This document shows, piece by piece, positions 29,133 to 38,655 of a DNA stretch of 64,000 nt (its first letter is position 1; each line of letters opens with the position of its first letter). Origin of the DNA: Kitasatospora fiedleri (lineage in GTDB: Bacteria > Actinomycetota > Actinomycetes > Streptomycetales > Streptomycetaceae); NCBI RefSeq assembly GCF_948472415.1, contig NZ_OX419520.1, positions 1 through 64,000 on the forward strand, in the 5' to 3' direction. The notes below the pieces were generated by a model. It saw only the letters and a program-made list of their open reading frames with translations. It did not search any database and was not told the origin of the DNA. The translations under genes were made by a program, and so were the position numbers.

Positions 29133-29215
29133 CCCGCCCCCCACCCGGGGCGGTCGGCCCCCGCCGCGCACCGTCGCACGCCGTCGCACACCGCCCCGTC
29201 CGGACGCCCGGGTGG

Positions 29216-29256
29216 CATGATCCGTCCAGCCGACGAAGTGTCATGATCCGTCCAGC
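29216..29256. repeat. 15-bp direct repeat upstream of the membrane-protein gene
   Basis: CATGATCCGTCCAGC occurs at 29216-29230 and again at 29242-29256, 26 bp apart, in the 217-bp leader of the next gene. It could be a tandem operator. Confidence 0.45.
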
Positions 29257-29349
29257 GAACGGGCGGTGTGCCCGGTTCCCGCAGTGGATATCCTGCGGAA
29301 AGACGGCCTGAGGAAGTGTCGGCCGACCATCGAGGGGGATATCGCACCC

Positions 29350-29912
29350 ATGTCTTACCTGCGCACGTTCCTGCCCTGGATCATCTTCGCGGTGGTCCCT
29401 TCGTCCCAGTGGCAGTGGGCCGCGCTGGCCGGCCTGGTGGTCGCGGCCGCCGTCATCGTCCAGCAGCGTCTCGCGGGCGCCGGATGGGACGCGCTGATCA
29501 TCGAGACCGGCTCCGCCCTGTACTTCGCGGTGCTGGCCGCGATCGCCTTCGCCGATCCGCACTCCGGCGTCCGCGACTACTCCGCGACGCTGTCCTCCGC
29601 CGTCCTCGCGGTGATCGCCGGCGGCTCGCTGCTGATCGGCAAGCCGTTCACGCTCGGCATTGCCAAGCGCACCACCCCGCAGGAGTTCTGGACGCTCAAG
29701 CCGTTCATCCGGGTCAACGTGATCATCACCGCGGTGTGGACGGCCGCCTTCGCGGTCACCGCCGTGGTGCTGGGCGTCCTCGCCCACGGCGGCCACGGGC
29801 ACTCGACCGCCTCGCTGATCGTCCAGATCGCCGGCTTCGTCGTCCCGATGGTCTTCACCATCCGCTACGTCGCCCTCGTCCAGGCCCGCGCCCGCGCGCC
29901 CAGCAGGGCTGA
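29350..29912 (+). CDS. Integral membrane protein, function unknown
   Basis: About 187 residues with five or so hydrophobic segments: FLPWIIFAVVPSSQWQWAAL, LAGLVVAAAVIVQQRLAGAG, ALYFAVLAAIAFADP, SAVLAVIAGGSLLIGKPFTL, VNVIITAVWTAAFAVTAVVL and IAGFVVPMVFTIRYVALV. The open frame runs on antisense to the EF-hand gene, which is unlikely. A single-base shift near 29895 gives a stop at 29910-29912 after RARQQG-like residues, so I end it there. ATG at 29350 follows GAGGGGGATATCGCACCC. The partner and role are unknown. Confidence 0.7.
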
Positions 29913-29952
29913 GCAGCCGGCGCCCCCGCCCGCGCTTATTCGGAGGCCGCCC

Positions 29953-30516
29953 TCAGGCTCCGGCGGCGCTGTCCGCCGCCGGAGCGAGTGCCCCGCACAG
30001 GTGGTTGCCCGGGTCCGCCGGGTCCGCGCTGATCCAGAACTGGGCCCACAGTTCGGTGAACTCCTCCCGGGAGAGGAAGCCGTCGCCGTCCAGGTCGACC
30101 AGGTCGAAGACGCCGGTGGTGTCCGTCGGCTGCCCGTTCCACACGTCGACCAGGCGGCGGTGCTCCTCCCGGGAGATCCGGCCGTCGCCGTTCTCGTCGA
30201 TCGCGTCGAAGACGGTGTCCGAGGTCTCCGCCACCGCCGGGCGCATCTCCGGCAGCCGGTCCACCACGGCCAGGATCTCGTCCATGTCGACCAGGCCGTC
30301 GCCGTTGGTGTCCGCCGCCGCGTACAGGGTGTCCCACCAGCCGAGCATCACCCGTTCCACCCGGGCCGCCAGCTCCGGCTCCGCCGCCACCCGGGGCAGC
30401 TGCTTCCAGCGGTCCGCGAGGGCCCGGAAGTCCTGCTGGTCCAGGTAGCCGTTCCGGTCCGTGTCGAAGGCGTGGAACATGCTCGTGAGCTTGTGACGCT
30501 GGAACTCGCTCGCCAT
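29953..30516 (-). CDS. EF-hand calcium-binding protein, four hands
   Basis: A 187-residue calmodulin-like protein of the calerythrin/sarcoplasmic type. Four loops are visible: DTDRNGYLDQQD, DTNGDGLVDMDE, DENGDGRISREE and DLDGDGFLSREE, all with the acidic 1, 3, 5 and 12 positions except Gln-Asp variants in the first. It has no signal peptide, so it would sense cytoplasmic Ca2+. It is divergent from a second EF-hand gene 255 bp away. Streptomycetes use such proteins in development (family knowledge). Confidence 0.93.
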   Translation of the reverse strand: MASEFQRHKLTSMFHAFDTDRNGYLDQQDFRALADRWKQLPRVAAEPELAARVERVMLGWWDTLYAAADTNGDGLVDMDEILAVVDRLPEMRPAVAETSDTVFDAIDENGDGRISREEHRRLVDVWNGQPTDTTGVFDLVDLDGDGFLSREEFTELWAQFWISADPADPGNHLCGALAPAADSAAGA

Positions 30517-30771
30517 GGCGGTGCCTTTCTCGAAGCCCGGCCCGGATTCCCACCTCGTCCGGGTGCGAGGTGATCCTTTCCACCCCGGCGCTCCCTACGG
30601 CAGCGCGCGGTCGCACGGCGCGCACACGACTCCGCGCCGGGGGAGTGCGGAGCCCGGCACGCGCCGGACCGGGACCGGCTTGTCGGCCGGTCGGGAACGG
30701 CGGCTATTGTGGCCCGCGCGTCGAACACGGCGTCGAGTAAGCAGTGGAACAGTGAGAAAAGGGGTGGGTTC

Positions 30772-30984
30772 GTGGCGGACATCGAAGCGGCACGGGCGGC
30801 ATTCGCGCGCTTGGACGTCGACGGCGACGGGCGGATCACCGCGCGTGAGTACAAGACGGTCATGGCCCAGCTCGGCGACTACCACGTCACCGAGACGGTC
30901 GCCCAGGCGATCATCAACGCCAAGGACGCGAACGGCGACGGCAAGCTGTCCTTCGAGGAGTTCTGGGCCTCCCTCCAGGGCTGA
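30772..30984 (+). CDS. Small EF-hand protein, CabB-like
   Basis: A 70-residue two-hand protein starting at GTG with GGGGTGGGTTC ahead: ARAAFARLDVDGDGRITARE, then ETVAQAIINAKDANGDGKLS and FEEFWASLQG. Both loops keep all metal-coordinating positions. Length and ending fit the small Cab proteins of Streptomyces coelicolor. The divergent four-hand gene makes this a calcium-sensor locus. Confidence 0.9.
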   Translation: MADIEAARAAFARLDVDGDGRITAREYKTVMAQLGDYHVTETVAQAIINAKDANGDGKLSFEEFWASLQG

Positions 30985-31162
30985 CGACCGACGGCGGACG
31001 GCCCCTTCCCGGTCGGCGCACGGCGCGGCACGCGCGGCGCGGCGCGCCGACCGGGCGCGGTCGGTCAGCCGGTCAGCCGGTCGGCCGGTCGGCCGTGCGA
31101 TCGCTGACGCCGCCGCGGCGGCGAGGTTGCCCGACCGCTGCCGGACGCCGTACAACTGACCG

Positions 31163-31740
31163 GTGCCGTCGAACGACCTCCGCGCGCGCCACCGCGCCGC
31201 CTGCGCCGCCGCGCCCAGCTACCCCGAGGTCGGCGCCACCCGGTCCGCCGCCCCGCCCGCCGGGTACGCCCGGCTGCGCCGCCGGGTCCACCTCGGCCGC
31301 GGACCCGGCGTGCTGGAACGGGCGGGGCGTACGTGCTCGGCTGGGGCGTCCAGTTGGGCTCTGGCTTCGCGATCCACCCGGCGCCCGGCCGGATGCTCCC
31401 CGGCGACACCGTCCTGCTCCGGCTCGCCCTGCCCGGACTGCGGCTGCCCCGCCTGGTCATCCCGTGCCGGGTGGTCTGGACGGTCGAGGAACCCGACCGG
31501 ATCGGCTTCGCCTACGGCACCCTCCCCGGGCACCCCGAACGCGGCGAGGAGTCCTTCGTGGTGAGCCGGGACGCGGACGGCGAGGTGTGGTTCGAGATCA
31601 CCGCGTTCTTCCGGCTCGCGGCCTGGTACGCCCGGCTCGGCCGCCCCGTTGCCCTGCTGCTCCAGCACCTCGCGATCGAACGCTACCTGCGGGTGGTCGC
31701 CCGCACGGCGGCCCGGGAGGGGAGCGGCCGGCCGGCCTGA
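31163..31740 (+). CDS. DUF1990 (UPF0548) family protein
   Basis: The order of conserved pieces is YPEVGATR, PPAGYARLRRRVHLGRG, YVLGWGVQLGSGFAIHPAPG, GFAYGTLPGHPERGEESFVV and ITAFFRLAAWYARLG, as in DUF1990 proteins of about 190 residues. One frame break near 31326 (GGCGGGGCG, a G short) joins the halves at ERAGAYVLGWG. Start GTG at 31163 is the best fit. Function is unknown; a lipid- or ligand-binding fold has been suggested for this group. Confidence 0.85.
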
Positions 31741-31828
31741 ACGGGGCCACCGGGCGGGGCCACCGGCCAGGTCCACCGGCCAGGTCCACCGGCCGGGCCG
31801 CCGATCGGGGAGCCGGGCGGGGACGCGG

Positions 31829-32812
31829 CTACTGCGGGTCGGCGGCGAAGGCCCGGACCGCCGCCGTCGCCACGGACTCGACCAGCGCGATGCCCGCGTC
31901 CTCGCTCGCCGAACCGTCGCTCAGCACGGACACCAGCAGGGACCGGCCGCCGTACTCGATCCGGCCGATGCTGTTGACCACCCACAGGCCGGTGCTGTCC
32001 CGGGGCAGCCAACCGTTCTTCAGCTGCACCGCGCCGCCCTGGTCCGCCGCGGAGACGCCCCAGTCCTGGTCGTCCGCGACCAGGCCCATCAGTTTTGCCA
32101 GGTAGGCGCGGGAGGCGGAGCCCAGCGGGGAGTCCGCGGTGAACACCACCCGCAGCAGCCGCGCCTGGTCGGCCGCGGTGGTGCTGGTCAGCCCCCAGAA
32201 GCCGTCCGTCCCGGCGACCGTCCCGGTCAGGCCGAAGGCCGCGTTCGCCCGGTCCAGGCCCGGCGCGCCGCCCACCGCGTCGAACAGGGCGGTCGCCGCG
32301 TCGTTGTCGCTCTGCTCGATCATCAGCGCCGCCGCGGCCCGCTGGTCGCCGGTCAGCACGCCGTCGTTGTCCAGCAGCAGGGCCGCCAGGATGTCGACCT
32401 TGACGATCGACGCGGTGACGAACGCGTCGCCGCCCCAGCCGGCGGTGGCACCGGAGTCGGGGTCGGTCACCGTGACGGCGAAGTGCCCGTCGAGGCCGCC
32501 GAGCGCGGCGGCCAGCGCGGAGTCCGCGTCCGTGTTCGCGTTCGTGTTCGCGCCCGCGTCCGGTGTGGTGCCGCTGTCGGCCGTCGGGTCCTGGGCCGCG
32601 TCGTCGGCGGTGTCGCCGGTGTCGGCCGACGGCACCGAGGCGGACGTCACCGCGCTCGCCGGGGCGCCGGTGGTCGAGCGGGAGAGCACCAGCCAGGTCC
32701 CGAGCGACGAGAGCACCACCGCCACGGCGACCGCCCGCCTGATCCGCCCGGCGCGTCTGGCCCGGCGCTCCTGCCGGCGGGAGGAGGTCCGGGGTTCCGA
32801 TGGTGCTGTCAT
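31829..32812 (-). CDS. Anchored class A beta-lactamase-like serine hydrolase
   Basis: A 327-residue penicillin-recognising protein. A basic N-terminus and one membrane helix (VAVAVVLSSLGTWLVL) anchor it outside the cell, followed by a long Thr/Asp/Ala-rich linker (residues about 50-98). The catalytic motifs are SIVK (Ser135, Lys138), SDN (168-170) and KNG (264-266) in place of the usual KTG. The omega-loop Glu of true class A enzymes is not evident, so it may be a peptidoglycan-acting or inactive member rather than a resistance enzyme. The start is the ATG at 32812; the open frame extends further upstream without support. Confidence 0.85.
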   Translation of the reverse strand: MTAPSEPRTSSRRQERRARRAGRIRRAVAVAVVLSSLGTWLVLSRSTTGAPASAVTSASVPSADTGDTADDAAQDPTADSGTTPDAGANTNANTDADSALAAALGGLDGHFAVTVTDPDSGATAGWGGDAFVTASIVKVDILAALLLDNDGVLTGDQRAAAALMIEQSDNDAATALFDAVGGAPGLDRANAAFGLTGTVAGTDGFWGLTSTTAADQARLLRVVFTADSPLGSASRAYLAKLMGLVADDQDWGVSAADQGGAVQLKNGWLPRDSTGLWVVNSIGRIEYGGRSLLVSVLSDGSASEDAGIALVESVATAAVRAFAADPQ

Positions 32813-33378
32813 GCGGACGATGCTCTGCCGCCCGCCTTGACCTGCGATGAGCCCCGCCTGAGCGGCCACTGAGAAGCCGGGCGGGGGAGTGGTCGCGCAA
32901 GAAGGTGACAGTCTGCTTGCGCTATTTGCGCAAACAAGCGGAAGGAATCGACCCGAGAAAGCGCTGCAGGGCCCCGCCCTGCCCGCTCTCGCCCCGCGCC
33001 CGGACGGCCTGAGCCCCGCCAGAAAGCCGCTGAGCTGCGGTGAGGTGCGGCGGCGCGGGCACTCCCCACCAGTTCGGATTTTGCATCGAACTCTACACTT
33101 CTTGCTGCCGCCCCGTTTACCTCGGGGAAACGGGCCGTTCAACGGCGCAGCAGCGGACCCCGCGCCCGGTCCTCGCCCCTGCTGCCCAGCCCCGCCCCCT
33201 GTGCACCATCGCCCGTTGCCGCCCATCGGTCGATCCGTATGCGGAGCCTCTTTAGAGTCCGTTGACACTCTCATCACCCCTCTGTAACTCTTGAGTGCCC
33301 TCGCGCAAAAAACAGACAGATGTCTGTCGTTTTCTCGACTTTCCCCTCCCCCCACCCACCCCCAGACAGAGGGACGTC
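32813..33378. other. 566-bp intergenic region before the GH87 gene
   Basis: No gene is seen. It includes an AT-richer stretch with TTGCGC-TAT-TTGCGCAA near 32917-32933 and poly-T/C segments just before the GH87 start, probably the divergent promoters of the hydrolase and the glucanase. Confidence 0.5.
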
Positions 33379-36300
33379 ATGAGATCCAAGCGCCTACTGC
33401 CACGCCTGACGGCGACGTCGGTCGTGGCGGGAATGCTCCTGCTCACCGGCCCCGTGCTACCGGCCCACGCGGCCGGCGGCCCCAACCTGGCCGCCGGGAA
33501 GCCCGTCACCGCGAGCAGTGCCAACGGCCAGTACACGGCCGCGAACGTCAACGACGGCAACCAGGCCAGCTACTGGGAGAGCGGCAACGGCGCCCTCCCG
33601 CAGTGGGTCCAGGTCGACCTGGGCAGCGCCTCCTCGATCGACCAGGTGGCGCTGAAGCTGCCCACCGGCTGGGGCGCCCGCACCGAGACGCTGACCGTGC
33701 TCGGCTCCACCGACGGCAGCACCTTCGCGCCGCTGGTCGGCTCCGCCGGGTACTCCTTCGACCCGGCGACCGGCAACACCGTCCGGATCACCTTCCCCGC
33801 CGCCAGCGCCCGCTGGGTGCGCGTCCAGGTCTCGGCGAACAGCGCCTGGACGGCCGCCCAGTTCTCCGAACTGGAGGTCTACGGGACGAGCGCCGCCTCC
33901 GCCAACCTGCTGGCCGGACGCACCCTCACCGCCAGCGGCACCTCGCAGAACTACACCCCGGGCAACGCCGCCGACGGCAACCAGGCCAGCTACTGGGAGA
34001 GCAGCAACAGCGCCTTCCCGCAGTGGCTCCAGGGCGACCTGGGCTCCGCGGTCAAGGTCGACAGGCTGGTGCTGAAGCTCCCGCCCGGCTGGGAGCAGCG
34101 CAGCGAGACCTTCAAGGTCCAGGGCTCCACCGACGGCAGCTCCTTCACCGACCTGCTGGCCCCCGCCGCCTACAGCTTCGACCCGGCGGCCGGGAACCAG
34201 GTCACCGTCTCTTTGCCCACCAGCACCACCCGCTACCTGCGGCTGCTGTTCACCGCCAACTCGGCCTGGCCCGCCGCCCAGTTGGCGGAGTTCGAGGCGT
34301 ACGGCCCGACCTCCGGCGACACCCAGGCGCCCACCGCGCCGACCGGCCTGACGTACAGCCAGCCCGAGGCCGGGAAGATCAAGCTGGTCTGGGCCGCGGC
34401 CACCGACAACGTCAAGGTGACCGGCTACGACGTGTACGCCAACGGGCAGTTGGCGGCCTCGGTGGCCGGCGACGTGCTGACCTGGACGGACAGCCGCCCG
34501 GCGAGCGAGACGGTCACGTACACCGTGCGGGCCAAGGACGCCGCGGGCAACCAGTCCAACCCCAGCGCCCCCGTCACCCGCACCGGCGAGGCCCCCGGCG
34601 ACACCGTCAAGCCCAGCGCGCCAGGCAACCTCGCCTACACCGAGCCCGCCGCCGGACAGATCAAGCTGACCTGGGACGCCGCCACCGACAACGTCGGCGT
34701 CACCGGCTACGACGTGTACGCCGACGGGCAGTTGAAGGCCAGCACCGCCGCCACCGTCCGCACCTGGACGGACAGCCAGCCCGCCACCGCCACCGTCACG
34801 TACACCGTGCGGGCCAAGGACGCGGCCGGCAACCAGTCCGACCCCAGCGCCCCCGCCACCCGCACCGGCAGCGGCACCGGCACCCCCGGCAGCAACCTCG
34901 CCGCGGGCAAGCCGATCGAGGCCTCCGGGCAGGCCTGGACCTTCGCCCCGGCCAACGCCAACGACGGCAGCCTGTCCACCTACTGGGAGGGCAACTCCGG
35001 CGCGTTCCCCAACACCCTGACCGTCCACCTGGGCACCGACGCCGACCTGCAGAGCGTCGTCGTCAAGCTCAACCCCGACCCGGCGTGGGGCGCCCGCACC
35101 CAGAACATCCAGGTGCTCGGACGGGCCGACGGCGCCACCGGCTTCACCAGCCTGAAGGCCGCCGCCGACTACCGCTTCGACCCCGCGAACGGCGGCAACA
35201 GCGTCACCGTCCCGGTCACCGGCCGGGCCGCCGACCTCCAGCTGAAGTTCACCTCCAACACCGGCGCCCCCGCCGGACAGGTCGCCGAACTCCAGGCCAT
35301 CGGCACGCCCGCGCCCAACCCCGACCTCACCGTCACCGACGTGTCCTGGTCCCCGGCCGACCCCGACGAGGCCACCGCGATCACGCTGCGCGCCACCGTC
35401 AAGAACACCGGCAACCTGCCCGCCGCCGCCACCAGCGTCGACCTGCTGCTCGGCGGCGCGCTCGCCGACAACGTCGCCGTCCCCGCGCTGGCCGCCGGTG
35501 CCTCCGCCACCGTCAGCAAGGAGATCGGCACCCGCCCGCAGGGCAGCTACCTGCCCAGCGCCCGGGTCGACCCCAAGAACACCGTCCGCGAGCGCAACGA
35601 GGACAACAACCTGCTCGCCGCGAGCAGCCCGATCACCGTCCGCCAGGCGCCCGGGCCCGACCTCGAGGTCCTCGACGTCACCCCCAATCCGGCCAGCCCC
35701 GCGGCCGGCGCGGCCACCTCGTTCACCGTCAAGCTCCACAACCGCGGCATCGACCCGGCCCCCGCCGGCGTCACCCGGCTCACCGTCGGCACCGCGACGC
35801 TGAACACCACCACCCCGGCGATCCCCGCCGGCCAGACCCTCACCCTCCCGGTCACCGGCACCTGGACCGCCGTCGCCGGCGGCGCGACGATCACCGTCAC
35901 CGCCGACGCCACCGGCACCGCCAAGGAGACCAACGAGAACAACAACACCTTCAGCAAGGCCATCGTGGTCGGCCGCGGCGCCGCCGCACCCTTCACCAGC
36001 TACGAGGCCGAGGACGGCGCCTACCAGGGCGAACTGCTCCAGGCCGACGCCACCCGCACCTTCGGCCACACCAACTACGCCTCCGAGTCCTCCGGCCGAA
36101 AGTCGGTGAAGCTCACCGCCACCGGCCAGTACGTCGAGATCACCTCCACCGTCCCGACCAACTCCATCGTGGTGCGCAACTCGATCCCCGACGCCCCCGG
36201 CGGCGGCGGCATCGACGCCACGCTCAGCCTCTACGCCGACAACGTGTTCGTGCAGAAGCTGACCCTCTCCTCCAAGCACAGCTGGCTGTACGGCAACACC

Positions 36301-37722
36301 GACCAGCCCGAGGGCCTCACCCAGACCCCGCAGGCCGACGCCCGCCGGCTCTTCGACGAGACCCACGCGCTGCTCCCCAAGAGCTACCCGGCCGGCACCA
36401 AGCTGCGCCTGCAGCGCGACAGCGGCGACACCGCGTCCTTCTACACCATCGACCTGGTCGACCTGGAGCAGGTCGCCCCGCCCAAGGCCAAGCCGGCCGA
36501 GTGCACCTCGATCGCCGACTTCGGGGCCATCCCCGACGACGGGCAGGACGACACCGCCGCCCTCCAGGCCGCCGTGACGGCCAACCAGAACGGCACCATC
36601 CCCTGCGTGTGGATACCGTCGGGCCAGTGGCGCCAGGAGAAGAAGATCCTCACCGACGACCCGCTCAACCGGGGCATGTACAACCAGGTCGGCATCCGCG
36701 ACGTCACCATCCGCGGCGCGGGCATGTGGTACTCGCAGTTCTACACGCTCACCGAACCGCAGAACGCCACCGGCAGCATCAACCACCCGCACGAGGGCAA
36801 CTTCGGCTTCGACATCGACGACAACACCAGGATCTCCGACATCGCGATCTTCGGCTCCGGCCGAATCCGCGGCGCCTCCGACGGCGCCGAGGGCGGCGTC
36901 GGCCTGAACGGCCGGTTCGGCAAGAACACCAAGATCGAGAACGTCTGGATCGAGCACGCCAACGTCGCCGTCTGGGTCGGCCGCGACTACGACAACATCC
37001 CCGACCTGTGGAACCCCGCCGACGGCCTCCAGTTCAGCGGCATGCGCATCCGCGACACCTACGCCGACGGCATCAACTTCGCCGACGGCACCCGCAACTC
37101 CTCGGTGTTCAACTCCACCTTCCGCACCACCGGTGACGACTCGATGGCCGTCTGGGCCAACAAGTACGTCAAGAACACCGCCGTCGACATCGGCCACGAC
37201 AACGCCTTCGTCAACAACACCGTCCAGCTCCCGTGGCGCGCCACCGGCATCGCGGTGTACGGCGGCTACGGCAACCGGATCGAGAACAACCTGGTCTACG
37301 ACACCGCCAACTACCCCGGCATCATGCTCGCCACCGACCACGACCCGCTGCCCTTCTCCGGGCAGACCCTGATCGCCAACAACGCGATCTACCGCAGCGG
37401 CGGCGCGTTCTGGAACGAGGCCCAGGAGTTCGGCGCGCTCACCCTGTTCGCCGCCAGCCAGGACATCCCCGGCGTCGTCATCCGCGACACCGAGATCCAC
37501 GACAGCACCTACGACGGCATCCAGTTCAAGACCGGCGGCGGGGCCCTCCCCGACGTCAAGATCAGCAACGTGCGGATCGACAAGTCGAACAACGGCGCGG
37601 GCATCCTGGCGATGTCCGGCGCCCGCGGCAGCGCCGTCCTCACCAACGTGCAGGTCAGCAACTCCGCGGACGGCGACATCGTCCGCCAGCCCGGCACCAG
37701 CTTCACGATCACCAACGGGTAG
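33379..37722 (+). CDS. Secreted multidomain GH87 alpha-1,3-glucanase (mutanase)
   Basis: A 1447-residue secreted enzyme, intact in one frame. Order: signal peptide (TATSVVAGMLLLTGPVLPAHA), two discoidin-like domains (residues about 32-175 and 176-312), two fibronectin III domains (about 316-408 and 412-495), a third discoidin-like domain (about 507-645), two CARDB-type domains (about 648-760 and 765-870), a CBM6/35-like domain (YEAEDGAYQGELLQAD onward), and the catalytic beta-helix from about 1040. Catalytic acids fit TYADGINFADGTRNSSVF (Asp1230) and TGDDSMAVW (Asp1253, Asp1254); the 23-residue spacing matches characterised GH87 enzymes. It would hydrolyse fungal or biofilm alpha-1,3-glucan. 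Confidence 0.93.
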   Translation: MRSKRLLPRLTATSVVAGMLLLTGPVLPAHAAGGPNLAAGKPVTASSANGQYTAANVNDGNQASYWESGNGALPQWVQVDLGSASSIDQVALKLPTGWGARTETLTVLGSTDGSTFAPLVGSAGYSFDPATGNTVRITFPAASARWVRVQVSANSAWTAAQFSELEVYGTSAASANLLAGRTLTASGTSQNYTPGNAADGNQASYWESSNSAFPQWLQGDLGSAVKVDRLVLKLPPGWEQRSETFKVQGSTDGSSFTDLLAPAAYSFDPAAGNQVTVSLPTSTTRYLRLLFTANSAWPAAQLAEFEAYGPTSGDTQAPTAPTGLTYSQPEAGKIKLVWAAATDNVKVTGYDVYANGQLAASVAGDVLTWTDSRPASETVTYTVRAKDAAGNQSNPSAPVTRTGEAPGDTVKPSAPGNLAYTEPAAGQIKLTWDAATDNVGVTGYDVYADGQLKASTAATVRTWTDSQPATATVTYTVRAKDAAGNQSDPSAPATRTGSGTGTPGSNLAAGKPIEASGQAWTFAPANANDGSLSTYWEGNSGAFPNTLTVHLGTDADLQSVVVKLNPDPAWGARTQNIQVLGRADGATGFTSLKAAADYRFDPANGGNSVTVPVTGRAADLQLKFTSNTGAPAGQVAELQAIGTPAPNPDLTVTDVSWSPADPDEATAITLRATVKNTGNLPAAATSVDLLLGGALADNVAVPALAAGASATVSKEIGTRPQGSYLPSARVDPKNTVRERNEDNNLLAASSPITVRQAPGPDLEVLDVTPNPASPAAGAATSFTVKLHNRGIDPAPAGVTRLTVGTATLNTTTPAIPAGQTLTLPVTGTWTAVAGGATITVTADATGTAKETNENNNTFSKAIVVGRGAAAPFTSYEAEDGAYQGELLQADATRTFGHTNYASESSGRKSVKLTATGQYVEITSTVPTNSIVVRNSIPDAPGGGGIDATLSLYADNVFVQKLTLSSKHSWLYGNTDQPEGLTQTPQADARRLFDETHALLPKSYPAGTKLRLQRDSGDTASFYTIDLVDLEQVAPPKAKPAECTSIADFGAIPDDGQDDTAALQAAVTANQNGTIPCVWIPSGQWRQEKKILTDDPLNRGMYNQVGIRDVTIRGAGMWYSQFYTLTEPQNATGSINHPHEGNFGFDIDDNTRISDIAIFGSGRIRGASDGAEGGVGLNGRFGKNTKIENVWIEHANVAVWVGRDYDNIPDLWNPADGLQFSGMRIRDTYADGINFADGTRNSSVFNSTFRTTGDDSMAVWANKYVKNTAVDIGHDNAFVNNTVQLPWRATGIAVYGGYGNRIENNLVYDTANYPGIMLATDHDPLPFSGQTLIANNAIYRSGGAFWNEAQEFGALTLFAASQDIPGVVIRDTEIHDSTYDGIQFKTGGGALPDVKISNVRIDKSNNGAGILAMSGARGSAVLTNVQVSNSADGDIVRQPGTSFTITNG

Positions 37723-37764
37723 CCGCTCCCGGCGCCCCGCGCGCCCCTAGCAACCCGGTGCGAC

Positions 37765-37806
37765 GGCCCCGGTCGGACGGAGGAACCACTCCGCCCGGCC
37801 GGGGCC
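37765..37806. terminator. Hairpin terminator between convergent genes
   Basis: GGCCCCGG at 37765 and CCGGGGCC at 37799 pair, with additional pairing of GGAG and CTCC inside and one or two mismatches. It lies between the GH87 stop and the stop of the opposite gene. Confidence 0.6.
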
Positions 37807-37830
37807 GGACCGCGTCCCGGGGCGGACGGC

Positions 37831-38655
37831 TCAGCGGGTAGCGGCGGCCGGGGCGGGGGTGACGGGAGTGACGGCGTGCAGGTGCGGGGGGCTGTCCGGG
37901 GGACGGTGCCAGGAGGTGCGCAGGCCGCAGGCGGTGAGCGCAGAGCCGACCGCGTGGTGCATGGCCTCCCGGACGGCGGCGGACACCGCCGGGGCGCCGG
38001 GCAGTCGCGGGGACGGGCGCCAGGCGACGTCCACGGCGTCCACGACGTCCACGACGTCCACGGCGTCCACGGCGTCGGTGGTGAGCGGTGCGTCCGGTGC
38101 GGGCGGGCAGGTGGTGAGTGCGACGCCGGCCGCGCGGGGGTGCCGGGCCAGCGGGAGGCCCGCGAGCGCGGCGCTGCGGCGGACGGCGGCCAGGGTCTCG
38201 GCGGGGAGGTGCGGCGCCGGGACCGCTGCGGCGGTGACGGTCTGCCGGGCGGGGTCGGCGGGATCGGCGGGATCGGCCGGCCCGACCCGGGTCGGGCCGT
38301 CGGGCGTCTCGCGGACGGCGGCCAGACCGAGGGCGGGCAGCAGTTCGGCGAGCGCGGTCTCGACGCTGGCCGCCACCACCTGCCGGGTCCGGAGCCACGG
38401 GCTGCCCGCCCCGGCCGCCGCGGCGGCGTCCTCCAGCCGGGCGGAGCAGAGCCAGCGCAGCGTCAGCGGCCAGCGGTCCGGATCGACCCCGTCCCCGGCC
38501 GCGCCGCCGGTGGCGAACAGGTGGACGCCGGGCCCGTGGCCGCCGTGTGCGACGGGCAGACCGACGAGCAGCAGCGCTTCGACGACCCGGTCGGCCAGCA
38601 GCGGATCGACCCGCGCCGCCCGCGCACCGGCCGCCACCACCCCGTGGACTCCCAT
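37831..38655 (-). CDS. Hypothetical protein with DxVDVVD repeats
   Basis: Unrecognised. ATG at 38655 follows GGAAGGGGGG and gives 274 residues. Visible stretches are DPLLADRVVEALLLVGLPVA, HGGHGPGVHLFATGGAAGDG, PLTLRWLCSARLEDAAAAA and AVREAMHHAVGSALTACGLR. Two simple repeats interrupt it: PADPADPADPAR and a 17-residue DAVDAVDVVDVVDAVDV block coded by 9-bp units at 38029-38080. No signal peptide or membrane helix is evident. The opposite strand is also open, but third-position GC and the ribosome site favour this one. Confidence 0.55.
   Translation of the reverse strand: MGVHGVVAAGARAARVDPLLADRVVEALLLVGLPVAHGGHGPGVHLFATGGAAGDGVDPDRWPLTLRWLCSARLEDAAAAAGAGSPWLRTRQVVAASVETALAELLPALGLAAVRETPDGPTRVGPADPADPADPARQTVTAAAVPAPHLPAETLAAVRRSAALAGLPLARHPRAAGVALTTCPPAPDAPLTTDAVDAVDVVDVVDAVDVAWRPSPRLPGAPAVSAAVREAMHHAVGSALTACGLRTSWHRPPDSPPHLHAVTPVTPAPAAATR

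Noticed and set aside
29913-30573. Continuation of the membrane-protein frame past 29912
   Set aside because: It is antisense to the EF-hand gene; a single-base error near 29895 is a better explanation.
31829-32812. Beta-lactam resistance gene
   Set aside because: KNG replaces KTG and no omega-loop Glu is evident; a long anchored linker suggests a cell-wall role instead.
33457-37500. Very long open frame antisense to the GH87 gene
   Set aside because: A GC-bias shadow; glycine/valine-rich composition without family features, while the plus strand is a clear GH87 enzyme.
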